Source: a virus. From it: 64,000 bases of DNA. Below the pieces are notes generated by a model, which saw only the letters and a list, made by a program, of their open reading frames with translations, did no database searches and was not told the origin of the DNA. This document shows positions 25,754-33,704 of the stretch, one piece after another; the first letter of the stretch is position 1; each line of letters begins with the position of its first letter. Position numbers and translations under genes: made by a program. Location of the stretch: IMG/VR virus record IMGVR_UViG_3300009545_000020, positions 1 to 64,000 of that record; one strand, written 5' to 3'.

Positions 25754-26172
25754 GGCTGTCCTCCATCCGAAGGCGGCCGAGGCGCAATAGGCGGGAGTCC
25801 GAAGGCCCTCCGGATACCTTCGACGACGATGTTTGGCAGAACCTTGATCAGCGTCTTGGTGATCGGGTAGAAGCCAAAGGCGAGGCCGACCGCAGTGAGG
25901 TACCGAACAGTCGGCTCTTCGATGTGCGTCAACTTGCTGAGCGCCGTGGCTGCGAGAGCTGAGATCAAACTCGACAGGACGAACTTCGCGATGGCCTTCG
26001 GGATGCTCTTCTCGGGGTCAAGACCCTGACCGAAGAACCCACCCGCGAATGCGTACAGGAAAGTCGTCATGTCGATGCCGAGCACCGCAGAGACAGTCGT
26101 ACCGATACACGCAACGGCAGTCGTGCACGCTACGCTGATACCGATGCCGACCGTGCTTGCGGGCTCAGCCAT
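25750..26172 (-). CDS. Holin-like membrane protein
   Basis: A 140-residue protein with several hydrophobic helices (residues ~8-30, 36-48, 63-80, 90-104), a Gly-rich turn and a Pro-rich C-terminal tail. It opens the lysis cassette, so a holin-like role is likely. No precise holin superfamily was recognised. Confidence 0.62.
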   Translation of the reverse strand: MAEPASTVGIGISVACTTAVACIGTTVSAVLGIDMTTFLYAFAGGFFGQGLDPEKSIPKAIAKFVLSSLISALAATALSKLTHIEEPTVRYLTAVGLAFGFYPITKTLIKVLPNIVVEGIRRAFGLPPIAPRPPSDGGQP

Positions 26173-26175
26173 GGA

Positions 26176-26541
26176 TCACTTCGACTCGCCGAACTTCTTC
26201 TGGAAAGCAGCCCAGCTCGAATCGCGTTCCGCGACCGACACGGAGAAGCCCACCAGGCCCGACACGACGCGCGCATGGGGCTCACCGCCCTTGGCCAGGT
26301 CGTTCGGCTCGCCGCGCTTCATGATCTCTTCGTACGCCATGAAGATCTGCTTCAGGCGCTCGGCCGCGGTCTGTTCCTTCTCGGCTTCGAGCACGAGTTC
26401 GGTGTCCTCGGCGACACCATCGGCGGCCATGGCCTCGGGCCAGAGCTTCGGGGGAACGTGTGTGGGCACGCCCTTCTTGAACTCGACGGAATGGCCGAAA
26501 ATGGACGGGATCGTGATGTCCCTGGGCATGACGAATTTCAT
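26176..26541 (-). CDS. Hypothetical head-region protein
   Basis: A 121-residue protein with MKFVMPRDITIPSIFGHSVEFKKG at the start and an acidic helical middle. It lies after the capsid and decoration genes, a site where small head-completion or core proteins are common. No family recognised. A strong hairpin follows the upstream gene (26563-26600). Confidence 0.6.
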   Translation of the reverse strand: MKFVMPRDITIPSIFGHSVEFKKGVPTHVPPKLWPEAMAADGVAEDTELVLEAEKEQTAAERLKQIFMAYEEIMKRGEPNDLAKGGEPHARVVSGLVGFSVSVAERDSSWAAFQKKFGESK

Positions 26542-26562
26542 GTGTGAACTCCAGTTGTGAAA

Positions 26563-26600
26563 CAGGCCGAGCTACGGGCAAATGCACGCGGCTCGGCCTG
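26563..26600 (-). terminator. Strong stem-loop between decoration and next gene
   Basis: CAGGCCGAGC and GCTCGGCCTG form a perfect 10-bp stem around an 18-nt loop, after the stop of the 26624 gene and before the 26541 start. No full U-run follows (only TGTTTC), so it may be a weak terminator or an mRNA-stabilising structure that lets capsid-proximal genes outrun the lysis genes. Confidence 0.55.
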
Positions 26601-26623
26601 CGAAGCGGCGAAGGTGCCGGGGA

Positions 26624-27058
26624 TCAGGCGATCTGTGACTCGTTGGCGCGACCGCGCACGACGTAGGTGACGCGGACGGTGACCTTGCCGGCGGTGGCGT
26701 TGGCACCCGCGTTCGCGAGCGCGATGCGGACGTTCTCGCCGACACCCACGTAGCCCGTCGGCACGAGCACGGTGCGGCCGGTCGCCTTGATGTTCGTGGC
26801 ACCCAGGTAGCGCGTCGCGTTGCCCGAGTCGCCGACGGTGATCGTCGCGGTGCTGGAGTCGTTCGAGGCGATCTCGACGGTCACGTCGCCGCCGATCACG
26901 ATGGCGTTCGGCGGGAGCGGAATCACGTCGGCGATCGGCGCGGCGACCGAGAACGCCTTGACGGTGCCATCGGTGGCGAGGATGGTGTCCGTCAGGTTGA
27001 AGACGAACTCCGCGTGGAGGGCGTACTGCGCGGTGCGCGAGGCATTGAGCTTGGCCAT
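26624..27058 (-). CDS. Head decoration-like structural protein
   Basis: A 144-residue beta-rich protein right behind the capsid gene, starting after a perfect AAGGAGG site. Patterns such as DVTVEIASNDSSTATITVGDS and VLVPTGYVGVGENVRI suggest a beta-sandwich. Capsid-adjacent genes of this size commonly encode decoration proteins. Assignment by context and composition. Confidence 0.6.
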   Translation of the reverse strand: MAKLNASRTAQYALHAEFVFNLTDTILATDGTVKAFSVAAPIADVIPLPPNAIVIGGDVTVEIASNDSSTATITVGDSGNATRYLGATNIKATGRTVLVPTGYVGVGENVRIALANAGANATAGKVTVRVTYVVRGRANESQIA

Positions 27059-27071
27059 GATCTGGGCCTCC

Positions 27072-28184
27072 TTATTGCTGAGCCACGTACGTCGAGATGA
27101 CGCCGAAGTCTTCGGTGGAGTTGCCCTCGTAGATCGAGCCGAATTTCGGCTTCAGGAACCCGAAGATCTTCCCCAGCTCGATACCTTGCTGGTTGCCGTA
27201 GTCGAACTCTTTCTCGTTCCACTCGGGCTCGCCGATGTCGGCCATGCCCAGCGCTTGAGCGCCGCAGAAGAGAACCTGGCATCCGTCGACCGTGCCCGAG
27301 CTGCCGTACTTCGAGCCCGAGGCCGCGCCCAGCGTGTTCGGCACGTGGCGGAACTCGTGCAGGTAGATGCCGTCGATGTTGACGGCGTCGCCCGTGAACA
27401 GCTCGTTCTTGTCGCCGCGCGTGATCGCGTGGCGCAGGTTGAGCATGTAGTCCTGGTCCATCTTCAGCTTGGCCATGGCCAGCGGGGTCAGGAACGCGTG
27501 ATAGGTCTCGCGGCCGCCCGATTCCTTGACGCCGCGGATGTAGCGGGTCTTGGCGTAGGCCTTGAGCTGCACGAACATGTTCCAGGTCGGGAAGTCGACC
27601 GAGGTCACAGCGCTCGACGCGGCGTTCGCCACCAGCGTCTTGTTCGTCGCATCCCAGCGCAGGCGGCGGTTCGAACTCGGCGCGGCCACGTCGGCTGCGA
27701 ATTCGAGGAACGGGAGATCCGACGAAGACCGGGTCGAGCCGTCCGGCTTCAGCGTGTAGCTGATGCCGGCGAGGGTCAGGAACGCGAGCTGGTCGATGCG
27801 GTCCGCGAGCCAGTAGGACAACACGTCCTTGCTGTTCGAGCGGAACTCGACGACGCTCTTCTGGTTCGCCATCTTGCCTTCGTGGCGATTGGCGTGGCGC
27901 AGCTGGTCGATGCGGATCACCTGGTCGTAGGTGAGCATCGATTCTTCGTTGCCTTCCAGGGTGCGGTCGCCGGCCACGCCGTCGCCCACCAGGTCCGCCA
28001 GCAGCGTGATCACGGCGCGGGCGCCCTTCTCGCTTTGCTTCAGCTCGGTGATGTGCTGGATCAGCGAGTTCGGACCGGAACCCAGGAACCGGTTGACGAA
28101 GGACATGTTCCGGGCATTGCGCCAGGTGTCGCGAGACCAGATGGTCTTCTGCTCGTTCGTGAGCAGCGAGAAATTGGTAAGCAC
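27072..28184 (-). CDS. Major capsid protein, N4-gp56-like family
   Basis: A 370-residue protein starting with GTG at 28184 behind CAGGAGG. The opening ends in NMSFVNRFLGSGPNSLIQ and is followed by TELKQSEKGARAVITLLADL and LEGNEESMLTYDQ, the pattern of the N4-gp56 family major capsid proteins. The length is in the family's usual range. Expected to form the HK97-fold head with the scaffold at 32706-33704. Its leader carries a possible promoter and two TCTAAGTTAGA-type repeats, consistent with separately boosted expression. Confidence 0.87.
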   Translation of the reverse strand: MLTNFSLLTNEQKTIWSRDTWRNARNMSFVNRFLGSGPNSLIQHITELKQSEKGARAVITLLADLVGDGVAGDRTLEGNEESMLTYDQVIRIDQLRHANRHEGKMANQKSVVEFRSNSKDVLSYWLADRIDQLAFLTLAGISYTLKPDGSTRSSSDLPFLEFAADVAAPSSNRRLRWDATNKTLVANAASSAVTSVDFPTWNMFVQLKAYAKTRYIRGVKESGGRETYHAFLTPLAMAKLKMDQDYMLNLRHAITRGDKNELFTGDAVNIDGIYLHEFRHVPNTLGAASGSKYGSSGTVDGCQVLFCGAQALGMADIGEPEWNEKEFDYGNQQGIELGKIFGFLKPKFGSIYEGNSTEDFGVISTYVAQQ

Positions 28185-28204
28185 TTGGTGTGCCTCCTGC
28201 GGGG

Positions 28205-28321
28205 TCTAAGTTAGAGACTCGGGTTCCTTGCCGAATCTCGCTTCGGACCTGCGCAGGGTTCGCGCCGTATCGTGGCGCCGCCGATGCGCGGCAGTTTACT
28301 CTAAGTTAGAGCTTCGATGTC
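28205..28321 (-). promoter_or_regulatory. Capsid leader: paired TTAGA inverted repeats and possible promoter
   Basis: Two perfect inverted repeats, TCTAA-G-TTAGA (28205-28215) and CTCTAA-G-TTAGAG (28299-28311), stand before the capsid gene. On the minus strand TTGACA occurs at 28316-28321, but a matching -10 box at the proper spacing is poor (AGTAAA), so promoter status is uncertain. A terminator lies just upstream, which makes a fresh promoter here plausible. Confidence 0.5.
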
Positions 28322-28335
28322 AAGCCGCAAAGAGA

Positions 28336-28355
28336 AAGGCCCCTTTCGGGGCCTT
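28336..28355 (-). terminator. Perfect GC-rich terminator hairpin before the capsid leader
   Basis: AAGGCCCC-GAAA-GGGGCCTT (minus strand) is an 8-bp perfect stem with a GNRA-like GAAA loop, followed by TCTCTTTG. It directly follows the stop of the 39-residue ORF at 28358. Termination may be partial because the U-tract is mixed. Confidence 0.72.
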
Positions 28356-28357
28356 GG

Positions 28358-28477
28358 TCAGTCCAGCAGGTAGAGCCGTAGCCTCGTGGGCGTCGGGATC
28401 TTGACCAGCCTCGGGTGAGGCGGCTTCGGCCGGCAGAGCCGCGCGAGAACGCGGACCAGGCGGCAGAAGTCGCACAT
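28358..28477 (-). CDS. 39-residue CxxC micro-protein
   Basis: A short ORF starting MCDFCRLVRVLARLCRP, very basic, with a CxxC near the start and a third Cys. Its ATG overlaps the stop of the upstream gene (TGATG) and its stop lies two bases before a perfect terminator hairpin, which supports a real gene. It could be a metal-binding or nucleic-acid-binding peptide. No homology can be judged at this length. Confidence 0.5.
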   Translation of the reverse strand: MCDFCRLVRVLARLCRPKPPHPRLVKIPTPTRLRLYLLD

Positions 28478-28794
28478 CACGCCACCGACAGGGTCAGCTT
28501 GGTCGGCGTGGCGATGGTGATCGTCACCGGGGCCGTGGGCACGACAATCGTGGCGTCGGCCGGCACGACGGGGCCGATGGGCGCCTCGTCGGCGTCGACC
28601 AGGCTGATGGTGCCGGCGTAGGTGCCGGGCACGGTGACCACGACGCTGATGCTCGTGGCGCCGATCGCCGCGGTCTGCTTGACCTGGGCGCCGGTCGTGG
28701 TTTCGGTCAGGGTGAGGAGCAGGCCGACGGCGGCGGTGCCGTCGGGGTAGGTTGCGTTGGGGTCGTTCTCGATGGTGCCGTTGACGGTGGACAT
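28477..28794 (-). CDS. Ig-like/decoration-type structural protein
   Basis: Start chosen at 28794 (MSTVNGTIENDP) because AAGGA stands about 10 nt upstream; an in-frame ATG at 28833 has no ribosome site. The protein of 105 residues is Val/Thr/Ala-rich with regular beta strands (AATYPDG-like loop, VVVTVPGTYAGTISLVDADE), like small Ig-like virion surface proteins. Lies between the esterase tailspike and the capsid. Confidence 0.6.
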   Translation of the reverse strand: MSTVNGTIENDPNATYPDGTAAVGLLLTLTETTTGAQVKQTAAIGATSISVVVTVPGTYAGTISLVDADEAPIGPVVPADATIVVPTAPVTITIATPTKLTLSVA

Positions 28795-28845
28795 GGGGGC
28801 TGTTCCTTGCAAGGGGGAAGCGGGGACCATCATCGTATCCCCGTT

Positions 28846-28872
28846 CTTAGATCGTGGTTAGAGCTTAGATGT
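28846..28872 (-). promoter_or_regulatory. Three-half-site TCTAA element
   Basis: Minus strand reads ATCTAAG-CTCTAAC-CACGATCTAAG: three TCTAA half-sites at spacings of 7 and 11 nt. The same spacing and nearly the same bases occur upstream of plus-strand genes at 46126-46149 and 62205-62228. It fills the gap between the SGNH gene and the Ig-like gene. Confidence 0.55.
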
Positions 28873-28883
28873 TTCAACGTGTT

Positions 28884-30422
28884 TTAGCTGATCCGAATCA
28901 GACCGACCCGCCCGATCGTCAGTCGCGCGGTGCCCGCGCCAGCGAACGTCGCAGTGAGATTGATCCGGAAGATCGACGGCGTGCCGGTACCGGGGATCGT
29001 CAGCGGCCGAGTCTTCGAGACCAGAGTGAACGACTCGGGGTAGGGTCCGTCGGTGGAAGCCCACGCGTTCTCCCACGAAAAATAGTTCGTGGTTCCGTCG
29101 TAGTACTGCAAGTAAAACTGAATACCCGACAGATTCCCGGCACTCGTCAGCGCCGCGCCACCGGCACCCGAGGCCGAGATCTCGGCGACAGCGATATACG
29201 TCGCACCGACGACGGCGTTCGCATGTTGACTCGGGAATCGCGCTTCGTATGCGTCACCAGCTGCGGTAGCGGTGACTTCCATGGACATATCTTGTCCGAA
29301 CCCGTCCGCGCGCGAAGCCACCGAACAGACGCACGCTGACGGAGAACCGCCGCGGTTGATCGAGATGCCGCCGGTCGGGATATTCCCCGAGACGTTCGTG
29401 CCGGTCGCAGCAGTCGAACCAGTGAGCAACGGGTTCGGTTGAAGCTGAAGAATCGCACCGTCTGCGGCGATCGTCGCAGCGTTCGATGCCGGCAAGATGT
29501 CGGTGTACGAAGGGATCGTCGCGAGAATCCACGATTTCAGTGCTTGTGCTTCGCGATAACCGCCGAGATTGTTCTCGTGCACCGTCGCATCGCGGAAGTA
29601 CGTCGACAGCGACTCGATGTTCGCCGAAGTCGGCGCGAGCATCGAGTTGTAGATGTCGACAATCTGCATGCCCGGAGTCGCCGCGACATAGTCACGGATC
29701 TTCCGGTTCAGGTTGTCGAGTTCCCGCGCTTTCGCAGTCGTCATGCCGCCGGTAGCGAATGCCGGCAAAGGAATCGTGAGTGCGACCGGAGTGATCCCGG
29801 CGGCGAAGAGCGCCTTGTAGATCTTGATGATAATCGGCATCGTTGCTGATGCCGTCCCACCATTCGTGATGATGTCGTTGAAACCAATCGACACGAAACA
29901 ATACCGCGGCGCGAATGGAATCACGCCGGGGGAAGTTGTCACGACGGCGGCCTGACTACCGATAGCGCCGAAGCCTGCTCCGAACGTCGCGTTCGAGAGC
30001 CGGTTCAACAGCCCCTGCGCGGTGTCGCCGGAAACACCAGCGTTCGCCACGAGATTCAGACGCTGACGAGCAAGCGCGTTGCCCAACGTGAACCACCGCG
30101 GACGGCCGGTGATTGCAGTCGAGCTTTGGTCATAGTGCTGTTGAACGCGCGAGTCGCCAGCGATTGCGCACGTCACGCCGAGATCGGGCCGCTGTTCGAT
30201 GGCGTTGATCTGAAACGACGAAGCGTTCGACCCATCAACGAGTGTGAAGCTCTGGCGGCGGAAGTACGGCCCGAAGGTCGTGACCCCTGCGGCCAGCGGC
30301 GTCGCGAGCGATGCCCCCGACGCGTTTGTACGAGTCACGGTGCAACCGGCGGCGCCAGCCGTGACTGTCATGATGGAGCCGACTTCGAGTGCGACGGCGT
30401 GATTTCCGACTGTGATAGTCAT
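28884..30422 (-). CDS. Tail-associated SGNH-family esterase (putative polysaccharide deacetylase)
   Basis: A 512-residue protein. SGNH/GDSL signature blocks appear in order: AGDSRVQQ (Ser, ~residue 91), NAGVSGDTAQG (Gly, ~127), VSIGFNDI (Asn, ~178) and DATVHENNLGG (Asp and His, ~280). The N-terminal ~80 residues and the C-terminal ~190 are beta-rich and probably virion-anchor and glycan-binding parts. Encoded next to tail fibres, it probably removes O-acetyl groups from surface polysaccharide. Family call strong; substrate is inference. Confidence 0.83.
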   Translation of the reverse strand: MTITVGNHAVALEVGSIMTVTAGAAGCTVTRTNASGASLATPLAAGVTTFGPYFRRQSFTLVDGSNASSFQINAIEQRPDLGVTCAIAGDSRVQQHYDQSSTAITGRPRWFTLGNALARQRLNLVANAGVSGDTAQGLLNRLSNATFGAGFGAIGSQAAVVTTSPGVIPFAPRYCFVSIGFNDIITNGGTASATMPIIIKIYKALFAAGITPVALTIPLPAFATGGMTTAKARELDNLNRKIRDYVAATPGMQIVDIYNSMLAPTSANIESLSTYFRDATVHENNLGGYREAQALKSWILATIPSYTDILPASNAATIAADGAILQLQPNPLLTGSTAATGTNVSGNIPTGGISINRGGSPSACVCSVASRADGFGQDMSMEVTATAAGDAYEARFPSQHANAVVGATYIAVAEISASGAGGAALTSAGNLSGIQFYLQYYDGTTNYFSWENAWASTDGPYPESFTLVSKTRPLTIPGTGTPSIFRINLTATFAGAGTARLTIGRVGLIRIS

Positions 30423-30431
30423 GGCTGTTCC

Positions 30432-32600
30432 TTAGATCTTTTCGAGAGAGAAGTCGTCGGCGTGACTCGTACCGGTGAATGAGTTCCACGCGACTTCGAC
30501 CTTCACCTGTGCTGCGCCGGTAGGAGCCCGGTACGTCGACCCGTAGAGGGTGAATGCCTGGGTCGCAGACAAAGACGCAACGGATTGCGTGCCGTCGGTC
30601 GCAACGACTTGGCCATCAGCAGAGAGCCAGTACAGCGTGAAGGTGACAGTGCCGGTGGAGATCGCCTCGATGCTCAGCGAGCCGCGCAGCAGATACTCCA
30701 TGCCGGGCTCGACACCGCCGAACGCCTGGCTGAGGTTCGTTGTATCGCCGACGCCGACAACCTGCAGCGACGTGAGGTTGCGCAGCGGGATCGTTGCCGT
30801 CGCGCCCGTGCCGTCGCCGGTCACCGTCAGCGTCACCGTGCCGGTGACTGCGTAGGCCTCACGCGTCTTGGTGTAGCTGGTGATCTGGCCGCCGACGATG
30901 TTCGGCGTGATCTGCAGTCCCGAGCAACCCGTCACCGTCACGGCGGCCGTCGTGTACCCGCTGCCCAGCGCGCCAGGCACCGGGTTTCCGAAGCCACTGA
31001 ACGACGCCAGATCGGTGTTGTAGACCGCCGTGTCCTGGCTCAGCGTGTTGCCGCCGTCGACATACGTCCAGCCGGTCACGACACCCAGCTCGAAGCCGCC
31101 GTTGCGCAGCAGGTTCGTGCGGGTGCTGATACGGCTCGGGGCGCCGCCTTGGCGCTGCGTGTTGATGTTGCGTGCCGAGACCGTGCCGAGCCCCGCGCCG
31201 GTATGACTGAACATCTGCGTGCGCTTGCGCCCGAACGCAGTCCAGTAGACGCCGTCGACCGATGCTTTGATTCGGTCGCCAGCATTCGGCGCGATCTCGA
31301 AGAGGTGCGCGCGGCCGGCCGCGTTCTCGGTCTGCACGCCGTTCGGACCGTTCTGCGTGATCGCGCCACCGCGCATGTTGAAAGAAGTGGCCGGGCCGCC
31401 GCCCGTGTAGCTGAAGACGCCCATCGGCGCCTCGTTGTTGTTCTCCAAGTGCACGTTCGAGAGATTCAGCGCACCTTGTTGCCAATCGAAGAAACGGTCG
31501 CAGTAGTCGAAAGACCCGTCTCGCATCGACATATCGAGTGTCGAGCTGCTTGCTGGGTTGTAGATCGCGATGCAGTTGCCGGCGGCGTTGCGGCAGTTGT
31601 AGATGTCGAAGCCACCTGTGAACGAGATGTTCTCGCCCGCGTTCGTCGTGCCTGCGAAGTGAAACCCGTACTTGTGTGCCGACGCGATCGTGAAGTGATC
31701 GAAGTTCACCACGTACACGTTGCTGCCGAGCACTACCCCGCGGGAAAAGCCCTGGAAGATCATGTTCTGCACACGCACACGGCCAGGGCCTGTACCACCC
31801 AAGGAAATACCGTCCTGAGTCGCCGCATCGGTGTCGGCGCCGATGAAGTGCCCGTTCATCACCATCGACAGCGCGGAGCTGTCGTATGCGATGCCGCTGG
31901 TCGCACCGATCAGGTTGAGCGCAGCAACACCAGCGCCGAGTCCGGCGCAGTTGAATTGGATCTTCCCGAAGTCGACCGTGTAGTTCGACGAGGCAATGGT
32001 CAAACCCATCGCAGTCAGCGCCGCCTTCTTCGCATCACGCGGGAAGCGCGCGATCTTGTGCGCGGCGCTTGCATTGGCCGGAGCGAATGAGAGCAACGAC
32101 GCAGCGATGTTCGCGCTGTCGTCCGTCGAACCGTTCAGTACGACGTTGTTCGCCGACAGGACCGTCTCGAACTTGCCGAAGTCGCTCGGCACATAGATCG
32201 ATTGCCCGTACCACGGCGAAGCCGCTGCGATCGTCGCTTTCGCGCTGATCGAGGTGCTCATCCCGCTCAACGTGGAGTTGATCGTCGTGAGCGCGTTGGA
32301 CAACGGGGTGTTGACGGTCGTAAGATCGACGCTGGTCTTGTCGGTCAGTCCAGCGAATGTGGTGGAACCACCTCCGCCACCGCCGATGGAACCCGTGATG
32401 TCGGTGTTCCGCGCGTAGAACTTGCCGGTCTGCGGGTCGTAGGTGACGAGTCCGCTGCCGATGGCAGTAAAGACGTAGTCGATACCACCATTGGCGAGTA
32501 GCAGCGTACGCGTCGAACTGTCAACGTCGTACACCGTATTGCGCTCGTACAAGAGCCCACCGCTCACTTGGTAGTCCGCGAGCATTCGCACGAGGGACAT
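30432..32600 (-). CDS. Large tail fibre/tailspike with beta-helix-like centre
   Basis: A 722-residue protein. N terminus carries GSIGGGGGGSTTFAGLTD then KTSVDLTTVNTPLSNAL, shared with the short fibre at 23191-23799. The middle (~190-480) has regular short strands and Gly/Asn turns (FTGGFDIYNCRNAAGNCIAI) like a right-handed parallel beta-helix of the pectate-lyase type. The C terminus after ~residue 500 resembles a jelly-roll CBM (NGGFELGVVTGWTYVDGG). Likely receptor binding or depolymerase. Its stop lies in a TCTAA-type site. Confidence 0.72.
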   Translation of the reverse strand: MSLVRMLADYQVSGGLLYERNTVYDVDSSTRTLLLANGGIDYVFTAIGSGLVTYDPQTGKFYARNTDITGSIGGGGGGSTTFAGLTDKTSVDLTTVNTPLSNALTTINSTLSGMSTSISAKATIAAASPWYGQSIYVPSDFGKFETVLSANNVVLNGSTDDSANIAASLLSFAPANASAAHKIARFPRDAKKAALTAMGLTIASSNYTVDFGKIQFNCAGLGAGVAALNLIGATSGIAYDSSALSMVMNGHFIGADTDAATQDGISLGGTGPGRVRVQNMIFQGFSRGVVLGSNVYVVNFDHFTIASAHKYGFHFAGTTNAGENISFTGGFDIYNCRNAAGNCIAIYNPASSSTLDMSMRDGSFDYCDRFFDWQQGALNLSNVHLENNNEAPMGVFSYTGGGPATSFNMRGGAITQNGPNGVQTENAAGRAHLFEIAPNAGDRIKASVDGVYWTAFGRKRTQMFSHTGAGLGTVSARNINTQRQGGAPSRISTRTNLLRNGGFELGVVTGWTYVDGGNTLSQDTAVYNTDLASFSGFGNPVPGALGSGYTTAAVTVTGCSGLQITPNIVGGQITSYTKTREAYAVTGTVTLTVTGDGTGATATIPLRNLTSLQVVGVGDTTNLSQAFGGVEPGMEYLLRGSLSIEAISTGTVTFTLYWLSADGQVVATDGTQSVASLSATQAFTLYGSTYRAPTGAAQVKVEVAWNSFTGTSHADDFSLEKI

Positions 32601-32705
32601 GATGATCTTCCTTAGAGATTAGATGTCGGGTTTCATTTGCGTCTCCAGCGGTTCATGCGCTGTGGGTTGAGGAACGGGTTGTTGGGTTGAAGTTGGCTGC
32701 TGCGA
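32601..32705 (-). promoter_or_regulatory. Intergenic gap with TCTAA site
   Basis: Minus strand ACATCTAATCTCTAAGG (32610-32626) precedes AGGAAGATC and the fibre start at 32600. No other gene was seen in the remaining ~80 nt. Confidence 0.45.
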
Positions 32706-33704
32706 TTACTCGGACGACACGGTGTCGCCGCGGAGTTTCGCCATCAGCCTCTCGTCGGATTCCGCGAGCTTCGCGAACTCCGCCTGATTCATCTTCATCA
32801 CGTCTTTGGCCGTGATGTTCGCGAGCGAACCGCCCGCCTTGTCGTGATCGCCGCCGACCTTGGAGATGTCGGGGGGTTGCTTGCCGACTGCCGTGGCCGT
32901 TTTGTCGACCGCGGCCTTCTTGCGCTCCTTCTCGACTTCCTTGGGATCGACGCGCGCCGTCACTTCGACGGCGGTCTTCTCGGCCACGGTCTTCGGTGCG
33001 CCCATCACGTACTTCACGGCCTTCTGAAGCGCAGCGCTCGGGGCCATGCCCTTCGCCTTGAACGCTTCGTGAAGCTCCAGCACTTCGGCGCTCTTCGCCT
33101 TGTCGAAGGTCTCGTGATCCTCGTTCAGCTCGGGGTACGCTTCTTCGATGCGTTCGAGCGTGGTGTTGTAGCGCACGGTCTCGACGGCCTGCGCGGTCGC
33201 GGCCTGCAGCCGCATCTCGCTGGTCTGCTCGATGATCGAACGTTCGAGCACGCGGATCTCGCGCGCGACGGCGAGCGCCTTTTCGGTCTCACCGTCGAGA
33301 CGATGCTTTTCGAGCTTCTCTTCGAGCCCGGCGAGCTTTGTTTCCGCCTCGGTCACCTTCTGGTTGACATTGGCAGCGACACGACCGGCCGTGAGGGCGT
33401 CGATCTGAGCTTGCAGGCGGTCGCGCTCGGCCTTGGCCTCGTCGCGGGCCTTCTGGAGGATCTCCTTGTGGCGCGAGGCGGGAATGCGCGTGTCTTTCTT
33501 GCCGTCGCCCTTGGTTTCCTTGTCCTCATCGGTCTCGGTCTTGGGTTCGGGCTCTTCGACCTTCGGCTCGGGCTTCTTGGTCGTTGTCTCATCGACCTCG
33601 TCTTCCGTCGGCGTGAAGTCATCGCCGCGGTCTTCGCCGCCCCCTCCCCCGCCGTCTTCGCCTGCGGGTGCCATGAACTGATGGAACAACCAATGGAGCT
33701 TCAT
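32706..33704 (-). CDS. Scaffolding protein
   Basis: A 332-residue, highly charged and helical protein (acidic N-terminal ~80 residues with Asp/Glu/Lys/Pro runs; coiled-coil region from ~85 to ~190 such as LAGLEEKLEKHRLDGETEK). Such a protein between portal and capsid is characteristic of the scaffold in tailed phages. The start overlaps the portal stop by ATGA. Exact family not identified, but role by context is good. Confidence 0.76.
   Translation of the reverse strand: MKLHWLFHQFMAPAGEDGGGGGGEDRGDDFTPTEDEVDETTTKKPEPKVEEPEPKTETDEDKETKGDGKKDTRIPASRHKEILQKARDEAKAERDRLQAQIDALTAGRVAANVNQKVTEAETKLAGLEEKLEKHRLDGETEKALAVAREIRVLERSIIEQTSEMRLQAATAQAVETVRYNTTLERIEEAYPELNEDHETFDKAKSAEVLELHEAFKAKGMAPSAALQKAVKYVMGAPKTVAEKTAVEVTARVDPKEVEKERKKAAVDKTATAVGKQPPDISKVGGDHDKAGGSLANITAKDVMKMNQAEFAKLAESDERLMAKLRGDTVSSE

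Noticed and set aside
26820-28214. 464-codon plus-strand ORF opposite the capsid
   Set aside because: Capsid frame is well supported by motif and ribosome site; the plus frame is a shadow.
28295-28321. Certain sigma70 promoter for capsid
   Set aside because: TTGACA is present but the -10 at proper spacing is poor; listed only as possible.
30585-32090. 501-codon plus-strand ORF opposite the fibre gene
   Set aside because: Same antisense-shadow character; the fibre frame carries the recognisable module.
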